Source of the DNA: Sialis fuliginosa
Lineage: Eukaryota > Arthropoda > Insecta > Megaloptera > Sialidae
NCBI GenBank assembly: GCA_961205875.1
Contig: OY540816.1
Span: 12,348,701-12,412,700 of the forward strand
Direction: 5' to 3'
DNA: 64,000 bases
Below, one piece after another: positions 12,590 through 25,297 of the stretch. A program made the translations under genes and the position numbers. Under the pieces are notes generated by a model, which had not been told where the DNA came from, searched no databases, and saw only the letters and a list, made by a program, of their open reading frames with translations. Every line of letters starts with the position of its first letter. Position 1 is the first letter of the stretch.

Positions 12590-12812
12590 CCCGACCGCTC
12601 TGTTCGTTTTCTCCTGCTATGATTGGCCCATAAGCAACTTCCCATTCCATCTTGTGCCCTGTGCTACCTAATATACGTACATACGCTCAAACATACATAC
12701 TTGCAACACATTAAAAAAAAACGACAAAAAAACACGAAGGAGCTGTTTGAAAAGGCTAACAATAAGCCAGCCGACAAGAATGCATGAAGAAGAAGAAGAA
12801 GAAAATATAATA
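12590..12812 (+). mobile_element. LINE 3' end with GAA-repeat tail
   Basis: A G+C-richer block (CCCGACCGCTCTG, ATGATTGGCCCATAAGC, AAGGCTAACAATAAGCCAGC) ends in GAAGAAGAAGAAGAAGAAA. As with the block at 11130, composition and a 3' microsatellite tail suggest a 5'-truncated non-LTR retrotransposon. No protein remains. Confidence 0.45.
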
Positions 12813-13568
12813 AAGTTTCTGTAACTATAATAGAAGTTATATTAAATTAAATCAAAATATTATTTAACAAAAATTGTTTACTGAAGAATAATGATACATT
12901 ATATTGAAGACTGTTGATTTTATTTTAATTTTTTAATTATTTACTTTTGATAATTATATCCTTCTTTTCTGAAATTATGAATATATTCAAATAACAATAT
13001 TGAAATAAAAACTGATGGTAAGTTATAGACATGTTTTGATAATTGTGCATACAAATACTCAAAAGTAAATTTTAAAAACAAATATCAAGATTCAAGGCTA
13101 ATTTCAAATATCTGCGTTTGAATAATAATAATAAGTAAAGTGTATTTACATTTATTAGCTAATTCATTTCAATCATTCTACAAATATTTATGCAGATGTA
13201 GTGTAAATTGTGTATGACCGTAAATAATTATCTGGCAAGCCTGGCATTAATTAGATAGTTATATATAATTATAAAAATACTCATCTAATTTTTTGCTATG
13301 TTGAGATAAAAAATTTCATGAATTATTCAAATAGTGTTTGATTTAAATATGAATATTATAATCAGTTTCTTCAAATCTATTGTTTGTTGTAGTTTCTTAA
13401 ATAGGGAATTTTAAATTCTATACTAGGATGAAGTGGGGTAGATGCAAAACCAGGGTAAAAGTAATAATTATCCAAGATATATAAAGATAAGGTAGTCTCA
13501 ATTACGTCACCCAGAGGATAAATTCAAATGTTATAAATGTATTATTAAGAAATCCGGTAGATACATAA

Positions 13569-14135
13569 GGTACTGGCACCAGTCATGGCTGCTATAAGAG
13601 CAAGGTTTACTGTTTTTGTGATTGACAGGCTTCTTTTTTGTAATTCTCATGAACTCATGTTACTAATTAAACAAGTAACTCTTTATTTAATCAATTTAAT
13701 TACCAAAGTCCAATAATATAGTTTGTGTTTTTAAATTATAACCTTTTATTTTGTTTATGTTTTTTCTCCAGTAATGGATAAAGTAAAATCAATAATGAAC
13801 ACGCAGTGATGGATACTTGCTAATGACTACAAAATAATAAGTACTACGACACAATAGATATAAAAGAAAGAATCGTCAAATTTGAAACAATGTAAAACAG
13901 TTGCTATGATAATATAATAAAAAATTAATTAATTATACTAATAATTAGTTTAAATGTCCACTATTTTGACACCTATTGGCCGATTGTCATCAAATCACGC
14001 TGTAAGACAGTTAAATGTATATAGATTTATATACAGAAATAGTAGTAATTAAATATCAACAAATATTTCTAGTTCAGTACATTTAATTAAAAAATAGCCA
14101 TTACTGGGGTCATATTCAAGACTGGTGCCAGTACC
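13569..14135. mobile_element. 0.5-kb inverted-end element, copy B (best preserved ends)
   Basis: Begins GGTACTGGCACCAGT and ends ACTGGTGCCAGTACC, perfect 15-bp inverted repeats. Near-identical over most of its length to copy C at 17038-17559 (ATGGC.GCTATAAGAGCAAGG, TCATGAACTCATGTTACTAA, CACCTATTGGCCGATTGTC, AGCCATTACTGGGGT). Copy A at 5649 carries diverged parts. No open frame, so it is a non-autonomous DNA transposon. The 15-bp ends do not match a superfamily I can name. Confidence 0.75.
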
Positions 14136-14837
14136 TTATTATAGTCTGTAATCAGTTATCGATTTATAGTTAATAATCGCCTCTAAAAGCGCTATTACCA
14201 ATATATTCATAACGATGATAATTAACAAATAAATATTGTTGTAAGAACTATGTATATACAATTTCACATATCAAACGCTGTACTTGAAAAGTTCATTCAC
14301 TAGATATATACATATATATAAAAATCTCACGGCGTTAGTCAAATGTCAATACTATCGACAATATATTCATTAACTTCTGAAATTGCGTAAAGTTGTTTCG
14401 AAAGAATTAAAAGCATCAACTAAATGATATAGTAATTACATTTGTTGATGTTGCATCATGAATACCTGTATGTTTTATAATAATTTAATTTAATTTTTTA
14501 TTTGTAGGCATACAATTTTTTCTACTATTATAAATGTATGTTGTATATACGTAATTTATAATGATCGTTGTTGATAGACTGAATTACAATTGGTTATTTA
14601 TTTTGTTTTATTATTGTTTTTATATTTTTTCATGTCTATAGATTTATTTATTTTATTATATTTTATATACGAGTATTTATTATTGTAGGAAACGCAAAAA
14701 TGTAGGTGTTTTTAATGTAAGAATAGAAAATTACAAGCTTTTGTAATTGTTAATCAATAAGATATTCGAATAATAGTTTGAATTTGAACTTTGATGTCTG
14801 GTTTTATAAAGTATTTGCTTTAAATCAAAAACTAACG

Positions 14838-15345
14838 CTTATAATAATATCTGCGGGGTATTAAATATAAATGACAACCCACTGACAGCTGTAATCAATG
14901 GTATTTTATATATGAATAGAAATCCGCGATCAAAAACTAGTTGTTATATTATACAGAGTTATTATACATAGAGAAGTTATGGAAGCCGAAAAAGCGGGCT
15001 ATCGGTAAACAGAGAAAAAATAATGTGGAGGAATCTAATGCCGTGTCAACATCGTGTCTTTTTTACAAAAGTGCAACAAACCCTATACATTTTAAAATAC
15101 GTTTTAAAACACCGTGTTGCGGAATCTATATTTGTTAAATGTCACATGCCCCGAATACTATACTCAAATATTTTTCTCTTATTATTTATATGTCGCTTAA
15201 AATTACATGAAGTGTTATGGTACACCTACTCTATGTTATTATCTCTATGATGGTGACAAGTGTACACCTACAGAATGCATAGCATTTACATTATTATTAC
15301 CACTGGTCTAAAATCCCGAGCATAATAACCACAGTTTAACTTTTG
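14838..15345. repeat. composite repeat, partner split around the mariner at 42705-43612
   Basis: The left part (GGGGTATTAAATATAAATGAC, CACTGAC, ATCAATGGTAT) and the right part (TGACAAGTGTACACC, AGCAT..TTTACATTATTA, ACT.GTCTAAAAT) both occur again at 42705-42762 and 43474-43612. Here the two parts are separated by about 340 bp of other DNA, including a CAACATCGTGTC element at 15047-15125. In the other copy they are separated by a mariner. Confidence 0.5.
15047..15125. mobile_element. hairpin element of the CAACA(C/T)CGTGT family
   Basis: Runs from CAACATCGTGTCTTTTT through CAAAAGTGCAA and ATTTTAAAATACG to AAAACACCGTGTTGCG. The ends are inverted versions of each other. Related copies are at 16120-16225, 32690-32745, 46565-46690 and 50268-50300. 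A miniature element without coding potential. Confidence 0.5.
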
Positions 15346-15404
15346 CTATTGAGAAAATTCTTAATTAAACCCGACAAAATGTGTTATTTATTAAATCTAC
15401 ATAC

Positions 15405-15728
15405 ATATATATATTATAAAACGCAACGTCTCTCTATATGTCTATTTGTCTGTCCGTTAATGCGCTTTTGCTCGAGAACCTCTTATCCGATTTACGTGTG
15501 TTTTTTTTAATTCTCAGTAATGCTCTTTGCTCAAGTTTTAGTATATAATTTGTTACTTTAGGTAACATAAGGATTAAACAGTGACGATAATAGTAAACCA
15601 AGTCGGAAAAAATTTTGCTACCAGCACGCTCTTTTGTATAGAATAAAAAGATAAAAATAATTAAATTTTTCAAAAATCCCAAACAATAATTCCGTAGTCC
15701 ACGTGAGCGAAGCCGCGGGTGCAGCTAG
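15405..15728 (+). mobile_element. Helitron-like non-autonomous element with 3' terminus
   Basis: Seen: the body shared with 8114-8470, and a 3' end reading GAGCGAAGCCGCGGGTGCAG then CTAG (15725-15728) followed by T. Known: lepidopteran Helitrons typically end in a GCGAAGCCGCGGG hairpin followed by CTAG with T as the next host base. No Rep/helicase coding. The 82-codon minus-strand open frame here is a by-product. Confidence 0.65.
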
Positions 15729-16114
15729 TATATAATAATACCGGTAATTTATTTATTTAATTCACATCTTATATAACGCACTTTAGTATACATATGTATA
15801 TACCAATACATACATTTTCAATATGCTCGTGTACATATCAATATATTTTTAATCAATTACCACGCTTACTGTAAGCTATTCTTAATAAATTAATGCGTGC
15901 AGTACTTATGCATGTGTGAAGTATTTTATATAATAATTAGAATTAGCACTATTTCTTTGATTTTAATCACATTTATGGAATGTAGAAATACGTCTATTGA
16001 ATTCTTTGTAACATATTTCACTACTCGTAGAAACATTATTATTGTGAAGATATATTTTATTAATTTAATATATGAATGAATAAAAATATAATGATAAAAA
16101 AAAAAAAATTCTAA

Positions 16115-16230
16115 TGCCAAAAATACAAAACGAGGTGTTTTTAAAACACTTTGCATTTAAAAATTAAGGCATTTTCTATTTTGTAAAAGAAAAACATGAT
16201 TTTGCTGTTTTGTCTCTCTGGTCTAAACAG
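16115..16230. repeat. member of the CAACA(C/T)CGTGT hairpin family
   Basis: Contains AAAACGAGGTGTTTTTAAAAC, GCATTTAAAAAT and, at the far end, TTGCTGTTTTGTCTCTCTGGTCTAAAC. All have counterparts in the 46565-46690 copy (GACCAAAG.AAATAAAACAGC, GTGTTTGAAAAC, ATTTGAAAATGCAT). Diverged and non-coding. Confidence 0.4.
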
Positions 16231-17037
16231 GCCTCAACAGAAAAAATGGAATATATGTACATAGATATACGAGTATATTAATAAATATTAAATTTGTTTT
16301 CTTAAGCACATAATTCTTCTCTTGTCAGTTATAAAAAAAAGTATACATGTTTATAAACGAGTATACATATTTCTATATTTAAAAACTGTTTAGGTTACGA
16401 ATACATGTAAATGTTATAAAGTTGGTACGATAAAATCAAAACATAAATACACTGCTCGAATTTCCATTTGCGGGAATTTCGTTTCTATAAATATTAAATA
16501 ACAATATATGACGCCTGTATAGTTTTTAGCGTATTTTAATATTCACATATCACAAAAAATTATTATTTTACTTTTTAATGTCATTATGACCTAATAAGAA
16601 ATAAATAAAAAATATATTTCTTATTGATAATAATAATTACGATATATGTATAAATGTAACGGTACATTTTAAAACAACTACAAATACTTCTAATTGTAAG
16701 TTATGGCCTTAATATAAAACTCAATGTTAAATATCGTTCTAATTTGGTTAGAATTATAATTATTGTTCATTACTGATGCTTTGTAAATTTGCAAATTGCC
16801 TTACACTTGAACATGTATGGCAGTAATTTTTAATAATGTGATTTATTAAATTTATGTGTGTAATATCAACCTTGATGCAGTTGTTTAGAAATCTAAAAAT
16901 ATTGTATTTGTAATAGTTTGCATATTTCACAATATATAATTTACCTATATAACTTTTTAAATAGTAGATATTTAATTGAAAATTAAAACATATCTAATAA
17001 TTATTTGAAGAAATATCGTTTTTTGAAAATTAATTAA

Positions 17038-17559
17038 GGTACTGGCACCAGTTATGGCCGCTATAAGAGCAAGGTTTACTGTTTTTGTAATTGACGGGCT
17101 TCTTTTTTTGTAATTCTCATGAACTCATGTTACTAATAAAACAAGTAATTCTTTATTTCATCAATTTAATTACCAAAGTCCGCAAATATAGTTTGTTTTT
17201 TAAATTATAGCCTTTTATTTTGTATATGTTTTTTCTCCAGTAATGAACACGCAGTGACGGACATTTGCTAATGATTATAAAATGATAAGTACTACGACAC
17301 AAAAGATATAAAAGAAAGAATCGTCAAATTTGAAACAATGTAAAGCAGTCGCTATGATAATTTAATAATTAATTTAAATATCCACCATTTTGACACCTAT
17401 TGGCCGATTGTCATCAAATCACTCTGTAAGACAGTTAAATGTATATAGATTAATATTAAGGAATAATAATAATCAGATATCAACAATTATTTCTAATTCA
17501 GTACATTTAATTAAAAAATAGCCATTACTGGGGTAAGATCCAAGACTGGTGTCGGTACC
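17038..17559. mobile_element. 0.5-kb inverted-end element, copy C
   Basis: Starts GGTACTGGCACCAGT and ends ACTGGTGTCGGTACC (two changes in the right end). Shorter than copy B (522 against 567 bp) by several internal indels, for example loss of part of the segment after CTCCAGTAATG. High similarity to copy B suggests both inserted in the same burst. Confidence 0.72.
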
Positions 17560-20500
17560 TTATTTTGTTTATACATAAAGTTACTAAGTCAGAATACAGC
17601 CAAAAAATTTGTTGAGTTTTCAAAGGTTTTAAAATAAAATACCAAGAAGAAAATCGAATCCTTGTAAAATAAGTTTTCTTTAACTTATGAAAAATTTTGA
17701 TGTTTTTCAAATATTGCATAGATAGATGAATATTGAATAATTAGTAGATTTCTTGTTTAATATAAAAAATACAGTGAACAAGAGATTAATTACAGAGACC
17801 TTGGGTCACAGATAATGTTTTCTACTTTTACTTTTTTATATGTGTATTTTTTATTGTAAATTAGATTGTCGTATTAATACACTTCCTATAACCTAAACAA
17901 TAAAAATAAACTTTTATAAGAACTCATATGTGTAGGTGATTTTTATCAATTATTTTTTTGTTGTTCTATCACTCTATTTGTTATGTTCTTATATCTAGAT
18001 GAATCGATTGCTAACCTTGTACACATATGTATGTATATGTCTTTCACTTTTGAAGCTAGTTTTTCAAAGCTGACTGTTTGTTAAATAATTCAGGACAATT
18101 ATTCACTCGTTAATTAGGTACTATATTTAAGTTTTTATTGCATTTTTTATGAATCTAAAAAAATATATAATCGATATTATGATAGAGTTTCTGTTGAAAA
18201 CAATGAACTTACATATATAATTAATTAAATAAACAATGAAATGTTCATTTTGACGTTTATCTATATATACATAACTGTTATATGTAGGTTCATTTGACAC
18301 GTATAAATATGATAAAACAGTGGTCTTTAAACTGTACTTCTCTGAGAGTTACACGAGTTAAAATAAAAATTCGAAAAAAAAAATTATAAAGCACTCACAT
18401 TAGTTGACTAGTGTTAATTAACTAAAAAAATATGAAGATATATTTAGTTATATTTGAAAATTAATGCATTTCATTATTATAAACACTTAATAATTGCTAA
18501 AGTATATACTTACATTTTATTTGTAAAATACAATACAATTTTAATAACAGAAAAAAAGAAGGATTTATTTAAATAAAAGTATAAAAAAATATTAAATATT
18601 ATTTGCGCACTGTTCTATGAAACTGATATGCATCCATACGTGTATTATGATTATTATGTTATATGCAATTAATTAATTTATTGGTCACGATAACAATAAG
18701 ATATGTTTCCTGTTCACATTGAAAATATCTTAATAATCCTGTAATTAAAGACATAATAAATAAATTGTGGGAGTAGAATTATAAATAAAATGGTTATTAA
18801 TGTATAATTGTATGATTTATGTAAACAAAATGCTTTTGAAAAATTCATCGAATATTTACTAATAATGTTATTATTTATATGAAAACTAGACCAGAACACT
18901 CGATTAGTGGTCAAAAGTAGATTTTTACACTGTAGAAAATTTTTAGTTTTTTTTTTTTTAATTTTTTGTCGCTATATTGAATCCGCCGTATAAAATTTTG
19001 AAAATTTTTTAAGAATAATCAGTTACCTATATAAAATGAATTTTTATTATTTATTTATTATTTAAATCGGTCATTTTTAAATTTTGGTCACAGAATCGAG
19101 ACTCTTGGTCCAGTATGCGATTTTAGACCTTATTTTTTTTAAATATGTCTTTTTTGTTTCTTTAGTATATAGATATACTAACGTTTATTGTTTTATGATG
19201 TATTTTAGTTTGTACCTTTACCTATATGATTTAATTAAATTAATATACCATACCTTTCAAATATCAGTTCTAATTTTATATCCATTCAAATTTAATCTGG
19301 CTATTTAAAGATTTTTTTTTGAATAGATCATTTAAGTTATGCGTCTACATATTTGTTTCAAAAATCACGTGACCGTTAATTATATTAATAAATGGTGATT
19401 AAGATAATTATTGTGTAATTAAATGTAATTAATTATTAATTAATTGAATAAAAATGGATACTTTAGTAAATATCTTGATAATCTTTTTTTTATTAAAATT
19501 AAAGTTATTTGTGCGTAGTATATGAATTATGTTTCGAAATTATTATTTTCATTGTAATGTATGTACTATGTACTTATAACATTTTATAAATAGTTTTCAA
19601 AATAAGAAAATATATGAGTATAAAGAATATGTAAATTATTGTTACTTCCTTTTCGTGCTATGTTTTCTATTTTAGCATGCTAATGTTTAGTAGTTTTTGC
19701 AGTATCTAGTAAAATCTAGTTTGATTATAATGTGAGATTATTGTTAGTTGTATTTTTTGTTTCCTTTTTTACTATATTGTTAAATTTCAAAGATTACTAT
19801 GTACATTGCCACTTTTTTCAAATGTATGTGGTTAAATATACAAATTATAATATAAAATATAAAAAAATATTTAAATTGCTTTTAGATGTGTACTTGTGAA
19901 TATGTACTATATATAAAATATTATAAAGTAGGCATACTTAAATATTAATTTAAGATTTATTATTTCGTAATAAATTTTAGTTTCCATTATATCTATTTGC
20001 CAGTGAGTAATTAGCTCTGCGGGCAAATCAATTATAAATAATTATAATAATTTGATAAGTTTAAAAGAATAAAGTTTCACTTTTTGTTATCCAGTCCCAA
20101 TAACCTTTTGGCATTGATAGTTCATGTGAATAATTTCACTTTTATTTACTTTTTGTGTTTATAATCGTGTATGTATATTCTATTGATGTATGTGAATATA
20201 GCGACATATGTTTATGTAGCAACCGCGAGGTTTTATTGTGTTTACTTTTTCTTATTATACATTTATTTTCTCTTGTATTGTAGAAAATGTGAAACTTTGA
20301 ATCAGTCAAAGTTTATCATCTTTTTTAATTTATGTGTGTTTCATATTTTTAATTTTTTCTCAAAATAACACTTAAAATATATATTTACAGTAAATATTGT
20401 TTTGATTGTTAAATTATATTTAATTACAACAACTGTTTCATCACCATTTTATTTTTTTAATAAATCAAATTGTTTAGATAAAATATTAATACGGAAACCT

Positions 20501-21020
20501 GAAGATTTAAATTTCTCTTAATATTATCTATGTTACTGTTATATAAATATTTTAATTAGATGAGTGAGTTCTTGCAACTGAAAATACGGAAATCTATAAC
20601 ACATCGATTAGCTCTGGCCTAGTTCTGACAATAATTTCAGTTGTACATATTATGTGAAATAGACGGTGATCGAAATAACCATTGAATTTCCGTTGAAATA
20701 TGACTTCACAATTTATTAACAGAACTGAGTTACTTTATATGTATATATATGAGTGTATCTACATTATACTTACATATTTATATACAAATGTCTTGTATGT
20801 TTACTAATAAATGCATTTAATGTCTAAGCAACATGGTTTCTCAGTCCCGTGTAAACAGTAGTTATAAATGAAACTAAATATTGACTGGTATATATTGTAT
20901 ACAGAGGTTAAAAAACTTTAAAATTATTATAATATAATGTTTGATACTTTTCCAGCTTGTATTATATTGAAATGAATGTCTACTATACAGAGACGAAAAT
21001 TTAAAAAAATTCGGTTAAGA
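17560..21020. other. intronic AT-rich DNA, nothing firm
   Basis: Only weak hints: an isolated hAT-end-like AACAGTGGTCTTTAAACTGT at about 18317-18336, and scattered oligo-T runs. Open frames in this interval have compositions expected from AT-rich non-coding DNA. No exon with good splice sites was noticed. Confidence 0.35.
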
Positions 21021-21024
21021 CATA

Positions 21025-21540
21025 CACGGGTGTGTGCCATAAGGGCTCCGAAGTACGTATTACGAGGATTGTTTGGAGTCATTTACAGATGTATTTTTGA
21101 GTTAGAAAAAAATGTAAAAATAGGGTCATATTTTACTAATTGAGATCTACGTATTGATACGCCCCTCCCTATTTCTCCAAAATTTGAAATGATATTGTTG
21201 ACTTTAGTATTTATCGTTGCTAGTCCCACCAAAGCCTCGTACCAATTTTTTTTCAGATTTAAAGCCCCCTGCAGGCGCCATTTTTGATTTAGAAAAAAAT
21301 AAGAAAGAGAGTCAAATTCCACTGGTTTGGTTATACATTTTGACGTGCCACATGCCTTGGTATTAAAAAATATTTTTTTGCCAAGCTTTAGCTCCCCCAC
21401 CCCTGAAAAACTATTTTTTATGTTCAGTAAAAATTTAAAATTTCTAGCTTATATAGTTTACGAGATATTTTGCTTTGACTGAAAAGGACGGACGGACGGA
21501 CGACAAAGTGAGATTAATAGGGTTTCTTTGGAACCTTAAA
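21025..21540. mobile_element. non-autonomous element with AAGGTTCC-type ends, copy 1
   Basis: The left end near 21037 reads CCATAAGGGCTCCGAAG. The right end reads AAAGTGAGATTAATAGGG, TTTCTTTGGAACCTT (to about 21537). Just inside the right end is a GGACGGACGGACGGACGAC run. The right 90 bases recur inverted at 24183-24262. The body includes GCCCCCTGCAGGCGCCATTTT. A 105-codon minus-strand frame crosses it, but it does not resemble a known protein. Confidence 0.5.
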
Positions 21541-22189
21541 AAAGATTTTAACCCAACTTTTTTCTGTCTTTCTCACTTTGACTATGTACATACCGCTGAT
21601 AATTTAATTTATATAATTGGATAATGAAAATCATATAAATGTGTATATTTCGTTGAAATTAACGTTTCATCTTATTTGTATGAAGTACTGAATTAAAAAA
21701 ATATGACAATTTATTTTATATTAATTTAATACGAAAAACTAGACTATAGGAGCAAACATTTTAAACCTCTTCCGTTTCTGCAATTTACTATGTACGTCTC
21801 CAAACAGGTTTTATTTTTTATATATCTACAATCTCTTGAAATTGTTTGCATTGCACTGTTTTGTCAGATGAAGATTACCTATAAGTGATTATCTTATACG
21901 TCATAGTGTCGCGTCAGTATTTGCACCTACGTAGGTATGTGTTATTGCTGACAATATTTAAATTAAAAATACTGAAAAACAGTTTCATTTATGTGGGTTA
22001 TTATGTACATATGTTATACAATATGTATGTGTATACATATGAATAGAAATAATGTTTATCTTATATTAATTGATATCAAAAGTTAAATTTAAGTATCTAC
22101 GTTGCATGTAAAATAATGTACATACATATATACTATATACTTTTCTTCTATGGATAGTACAAATTGTTGTTAAAGAGAGAAATCCTAAG

Positions 22190-22320
22190 TGACTGACTCA
22201 TCAACGCCCAGTTCAAACCTTTAGACCAAGATACGTGAAATTTTAAGGGTTTCTATTTTCATGTATAAGTACCCACTAAAAAGGGATTTTTCTAAATTCA
22301 ACTCCTAATGTTGGAAAAAA
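22190..22320 (+). repeat. dispersed repeat fragment (TGACTGACTCATCAACGCCC type)
   Basis: Contains TGACTGACTCATCAACGCCC, ACGTGAAATTTTAAGGG, GTACCCACTAAAAAGGG and AAATTCAACTCCTAATG. The last word resembles the ATTCAACCCCT word of the repeats at 11457 and 29925. Probably a transposon tail; family not determined. Confidence 0.4.
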
Positions 22321-23082
22321 AATTCATTTATATATGGTATAATTTATACAACTGTTCATATAATACTTAAAGGTAATTTCAGAAAAAATCTCTTATATTA
22401 AAATTAATAAACACGTGCATCGAGAAGTTCAAACAGTTTAAAGTAAAAAATTATACATAATACGAGTACATCAAGATTAATTAACAAGTTATTAGAAATG
22501 CCAATAAAGTATCCAAGTCATACCTTAGAATTGTAAACATTTATAAAAATGTTCCTGGTTTTTCCGCATTATGTATTTATATATAATTATTTCGCACATA
22601 TAATATAGGTAGCTATGTATGTCGTTACTCTTTGATAAAAGTTCAGAATATACTAGTTGCGAGCAGTTCCACTATTTTTGAAAGTCACGCTACTGTATTA
22701 ATGAAACCTAATGACACAGTAAAATATTATACTCAATTATTTGTGATTTCAAATGTGTTTTTTGAAATTATTTCAAATTTAAATGTAATTAGATTTACGA
22801 TAATATATATTATTTTCAAATAATGATTTAGTATGTTATAAATAAATCATACTTTTTTAATGCTAGTTTTATATTATGTTCTTACAATAGATTAGGTAGA
22901 TATTATATTATTTATATAATTAAAATTTTAATTTTCAAACAAATAACTTTTTGTTATTTTTTTAACTCTAATTACTGTGCATAATTGTATGGTATTTTTG
23001 AATTTTATGCTATATAAGTTGTTTCACATAATATGGTAATAAAATTAAATTTTTAGTTACTTATGTTAGTGTTAGGAATTTA

Positions 23083-23158
23083 CGTGAGACGAGACGAAAG
23101 TTAAATGAGTATCTCGTATTGTACTCGTAATCGAGATCAAGATCGAGAAGACTCGGTT
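23083..23158. repeat. GAGACGAGA-type degenerate repeat
   Basis: GTGAGACGAGACGAAAG, ATCTCGTATTGTACTCG, CGAGATCAAGATCGAG. Similar short-period sequences occur at 40247-40400, 57928-58040 and 63541-63690. Confidence 0.4.
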
Positions 23159-23159
23159 T

Positions 23160-23785
23160 AAGGTGGCGGCACACGCCTGGTTACCATATCAGGTTCCCTG
23201 ATATGGTAACCGGATCAGGAAACTTAAAGGTTGAAATAGCATAGGAACATATGGCGAATCGCACACGTTCGGTACGGTTTGAAACGTGCATATAAATAAA
23301 CCGTACGGGGTTGACTCGTTGGGTTAAAAACCTAATCAGGGAACCTGAAAGCGAACTTAACATGCTTTTGCTATGGTCTCCGCACACGTACGGTTTGTAT
23401 GCACGGTTTCAAATGAAAACTAGCTATTGTTATGACTTTCATTTGTTATTATTAGAGAGAAGATCGGTAAAATGGACAATGCATCAGTATTTTATCCAGG
23501 ATTGATAATTGTGATGTCAAAAAAACAATTAAATTAATTTTTAATCAAATTTCAGAGATATATTAAATTATTATTCTCTAAGACCTAACGTGTTTTTTTT
23601 TTCTTGCGACAGTAAGAAAGCAATTGCTAATAGTTCGTCGTTGTCCATGTTGTGTTTCTCATTAACACTACTGAACTGAGCAAATTAAAACCTAACGCAA
23701 TAAACCGTACGTGTGGGGTTTATCAGGTTTCCTGATCCGGTAACCGCGTCAGGGAATCTGGTACGAAAACCAGACGTGTGGACTA
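23160..23785. mobile_element. element built of inverted sub-repeats (ATATGGTAACC / GCACACG words)
   Basis: Near the left end a perfect hairpin: GGTTACCATATCAGG (23179-23193), loop TTC, CCTGATATGGTAACC (23197-23211). Related words recur further in: CCGGATCAGGAAAC, AACCGTACGGGG, CCTAATCAGGGAACCTG, ACCGTACGTGTGGGG, CAGGTTTCCTGATCCGGTAACC. The left edge is AAGGTGGCGGCACACGCCTGG and the right edge near 23785 is AACCAGACGTGTGGAC, loosely inverted. Non-coding; superfamily uncertain. Confidence 0.5.
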
Positions 23786-24182
23786 TTTTCTATTTCATTC
23801 ATTCATTCTTATCGTTCGAATTTAAGCCCATTTCATCTCGATCTCAATATTACTTTAATTTAACAAAAATAATTGGGTTAAAAAGGAAGATATGATAAAA
23901 CATTCGTAATTTGTATAATAATGGGTATAATTTTCAACCATTTAATCCTTGAAATCCTTGAGTGTACCACACTTTTTCTAAAGAGTGATACACTGCTTTA
24001 ATGTGATGTTATTACTTATGTTTGCTTTTAAATTGTTATTATTTACGAATTACCTCAAATCTAAATGTTTTATTACTTATTGTTAGTTAAAAAAATAATT
24101 ATATATGTTAAATAAGATTCATTTATTACCCATTTTTATTTTCACTAATTTCTCAATATTTATTTATTAACTACTTTTCATT

Positions 24183-24262
24183 AGGGTTCCAAAGAACCCT
24201 ATTAATCTCACTTTGTCGTCCATCCGTCCGTTCTTATCAGTCAAAGCAAAATACCTCGTAAA
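24183..24262. mobile_element. inverted partner of the element end at 21460-21540
   Basis: AGGGTTCCAAAGAACCCTATTAATCTCACTTTGTCGTC and following bases (24184 on) are the reverse complement of 21460-21540, including the TCCGTCCG run and CAGTCAAAGCAAAATA. Only one end is present, so it is a truncated copy. Confidence 0.55.
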
Positions 24263-24628
24263 CTAAATATATCAAATAAAATTCGTGTATGTATATCTTA
24301 GTCGATTCATTTTTGAATACATCTAATTTTATTTTTTTATAAAGAGATTACTCATTTTCCTATTGCGTGATTATTATAATTTATTTATATCTTATTCTGC
24401 ATGTTAAACATCTAGAAAGGATGAAACTCAAATGCATTAATTAATTATGGTATTCAATAAAAATGTACCATTTTACGCCGTATTACATTTAATTGAAACA
24501 CGACTTTTTGCTTCACGCCGTCGAACCGGATTAGATGAATGTGAGAAAATGTATAAACACACATCATAACAACTTAGTAATGGTGTTTCCGTGATGAACA
24601 TAGAACACACATTAACACTGGACAATTT

Positions 24629-24759
24629 CTAGTGGATCATTACGTAAAACTCCATATATACGGATATTGCGTAAATCCGCCCGCCGAGATCGCGCTGTAC
24701 CACTGGCACAAAATCATCATTGACATTAACTGGTTCACTTACATCAGTCAGGAGCGTAT
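24629..24759 (-). CDS. candidate terminal exon, minus strand, unidentified
   Basis: Reading the minus strand, the sequence CATGTAATATGTTTCAG (complement of 24760-24776) is a good 3' splice site. Behind it 42 codons stay open to a TAG at 24629-24631. The residues include TLLTDVSEPVNVNDD, then VPVVQRDLGGR and YAISVYMEFY. The block is much richer in G+C than its flanks. Entry phase is 1. A donor-like GTAAGTG lies only 17 bases inside (complement of about 24736-24742), so the block could instead be a tiny exon followed by intron. No upstream exon on this strand was found and no protein family is recognised. It could be a gene nested in the big intron, a transposon remnant, or a coincidence of composition. 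Confidence 0.3.
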
Positions 24760-25297
24760 CTGAAACATATTACATGTCTAAAATAATAACAATACATTTA
24801 TTTACTCCTTAATACCATATAAAGTTTAGAACAAATATATGTAGACAATGATGAGAACAAAAAAATTATTTAAACATAATATTACATTATTTAATTTAAT
24901 AATTCTTGTAGACTATAATGGCATTTTTCTTGTGGGTTTGATTTTATTTCGTTTTTACGGAGAGTTTCAAGTTCTGGAGGAATATTATTATAAAAATAAC
25001 TATGGAATTATCTACACTTCTACACGATTGAAGATAAAAAAATTATTTTTATTTCTGGTATCGTACTCATGATTTTTATCATTAATTTTAATCATTTAAA
25101 TAATTGGGGAGGAGGGGGTGAACTAAATAAACAAATAGTTCTTTATTATGTACAGCGTTACTCTTCAATCAACCCATAACATAAAATACAAGATTATTTA
25201 AGGTGATTGGAGATCTCTATATAGGTCTATAGTTAATGTATTTAGATAAATGTATATAGTTAATGTATTTAGTATACAATCATTTTTATTAAATAAC

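Noticed and set aside
21083-21400. 105-codon minus open frame, the longest in the window
   Set aside because: Lies inside a repeat whose end is found again inverted at 24183. Composition gives few stops on that strand, and no protein family is recognisable.
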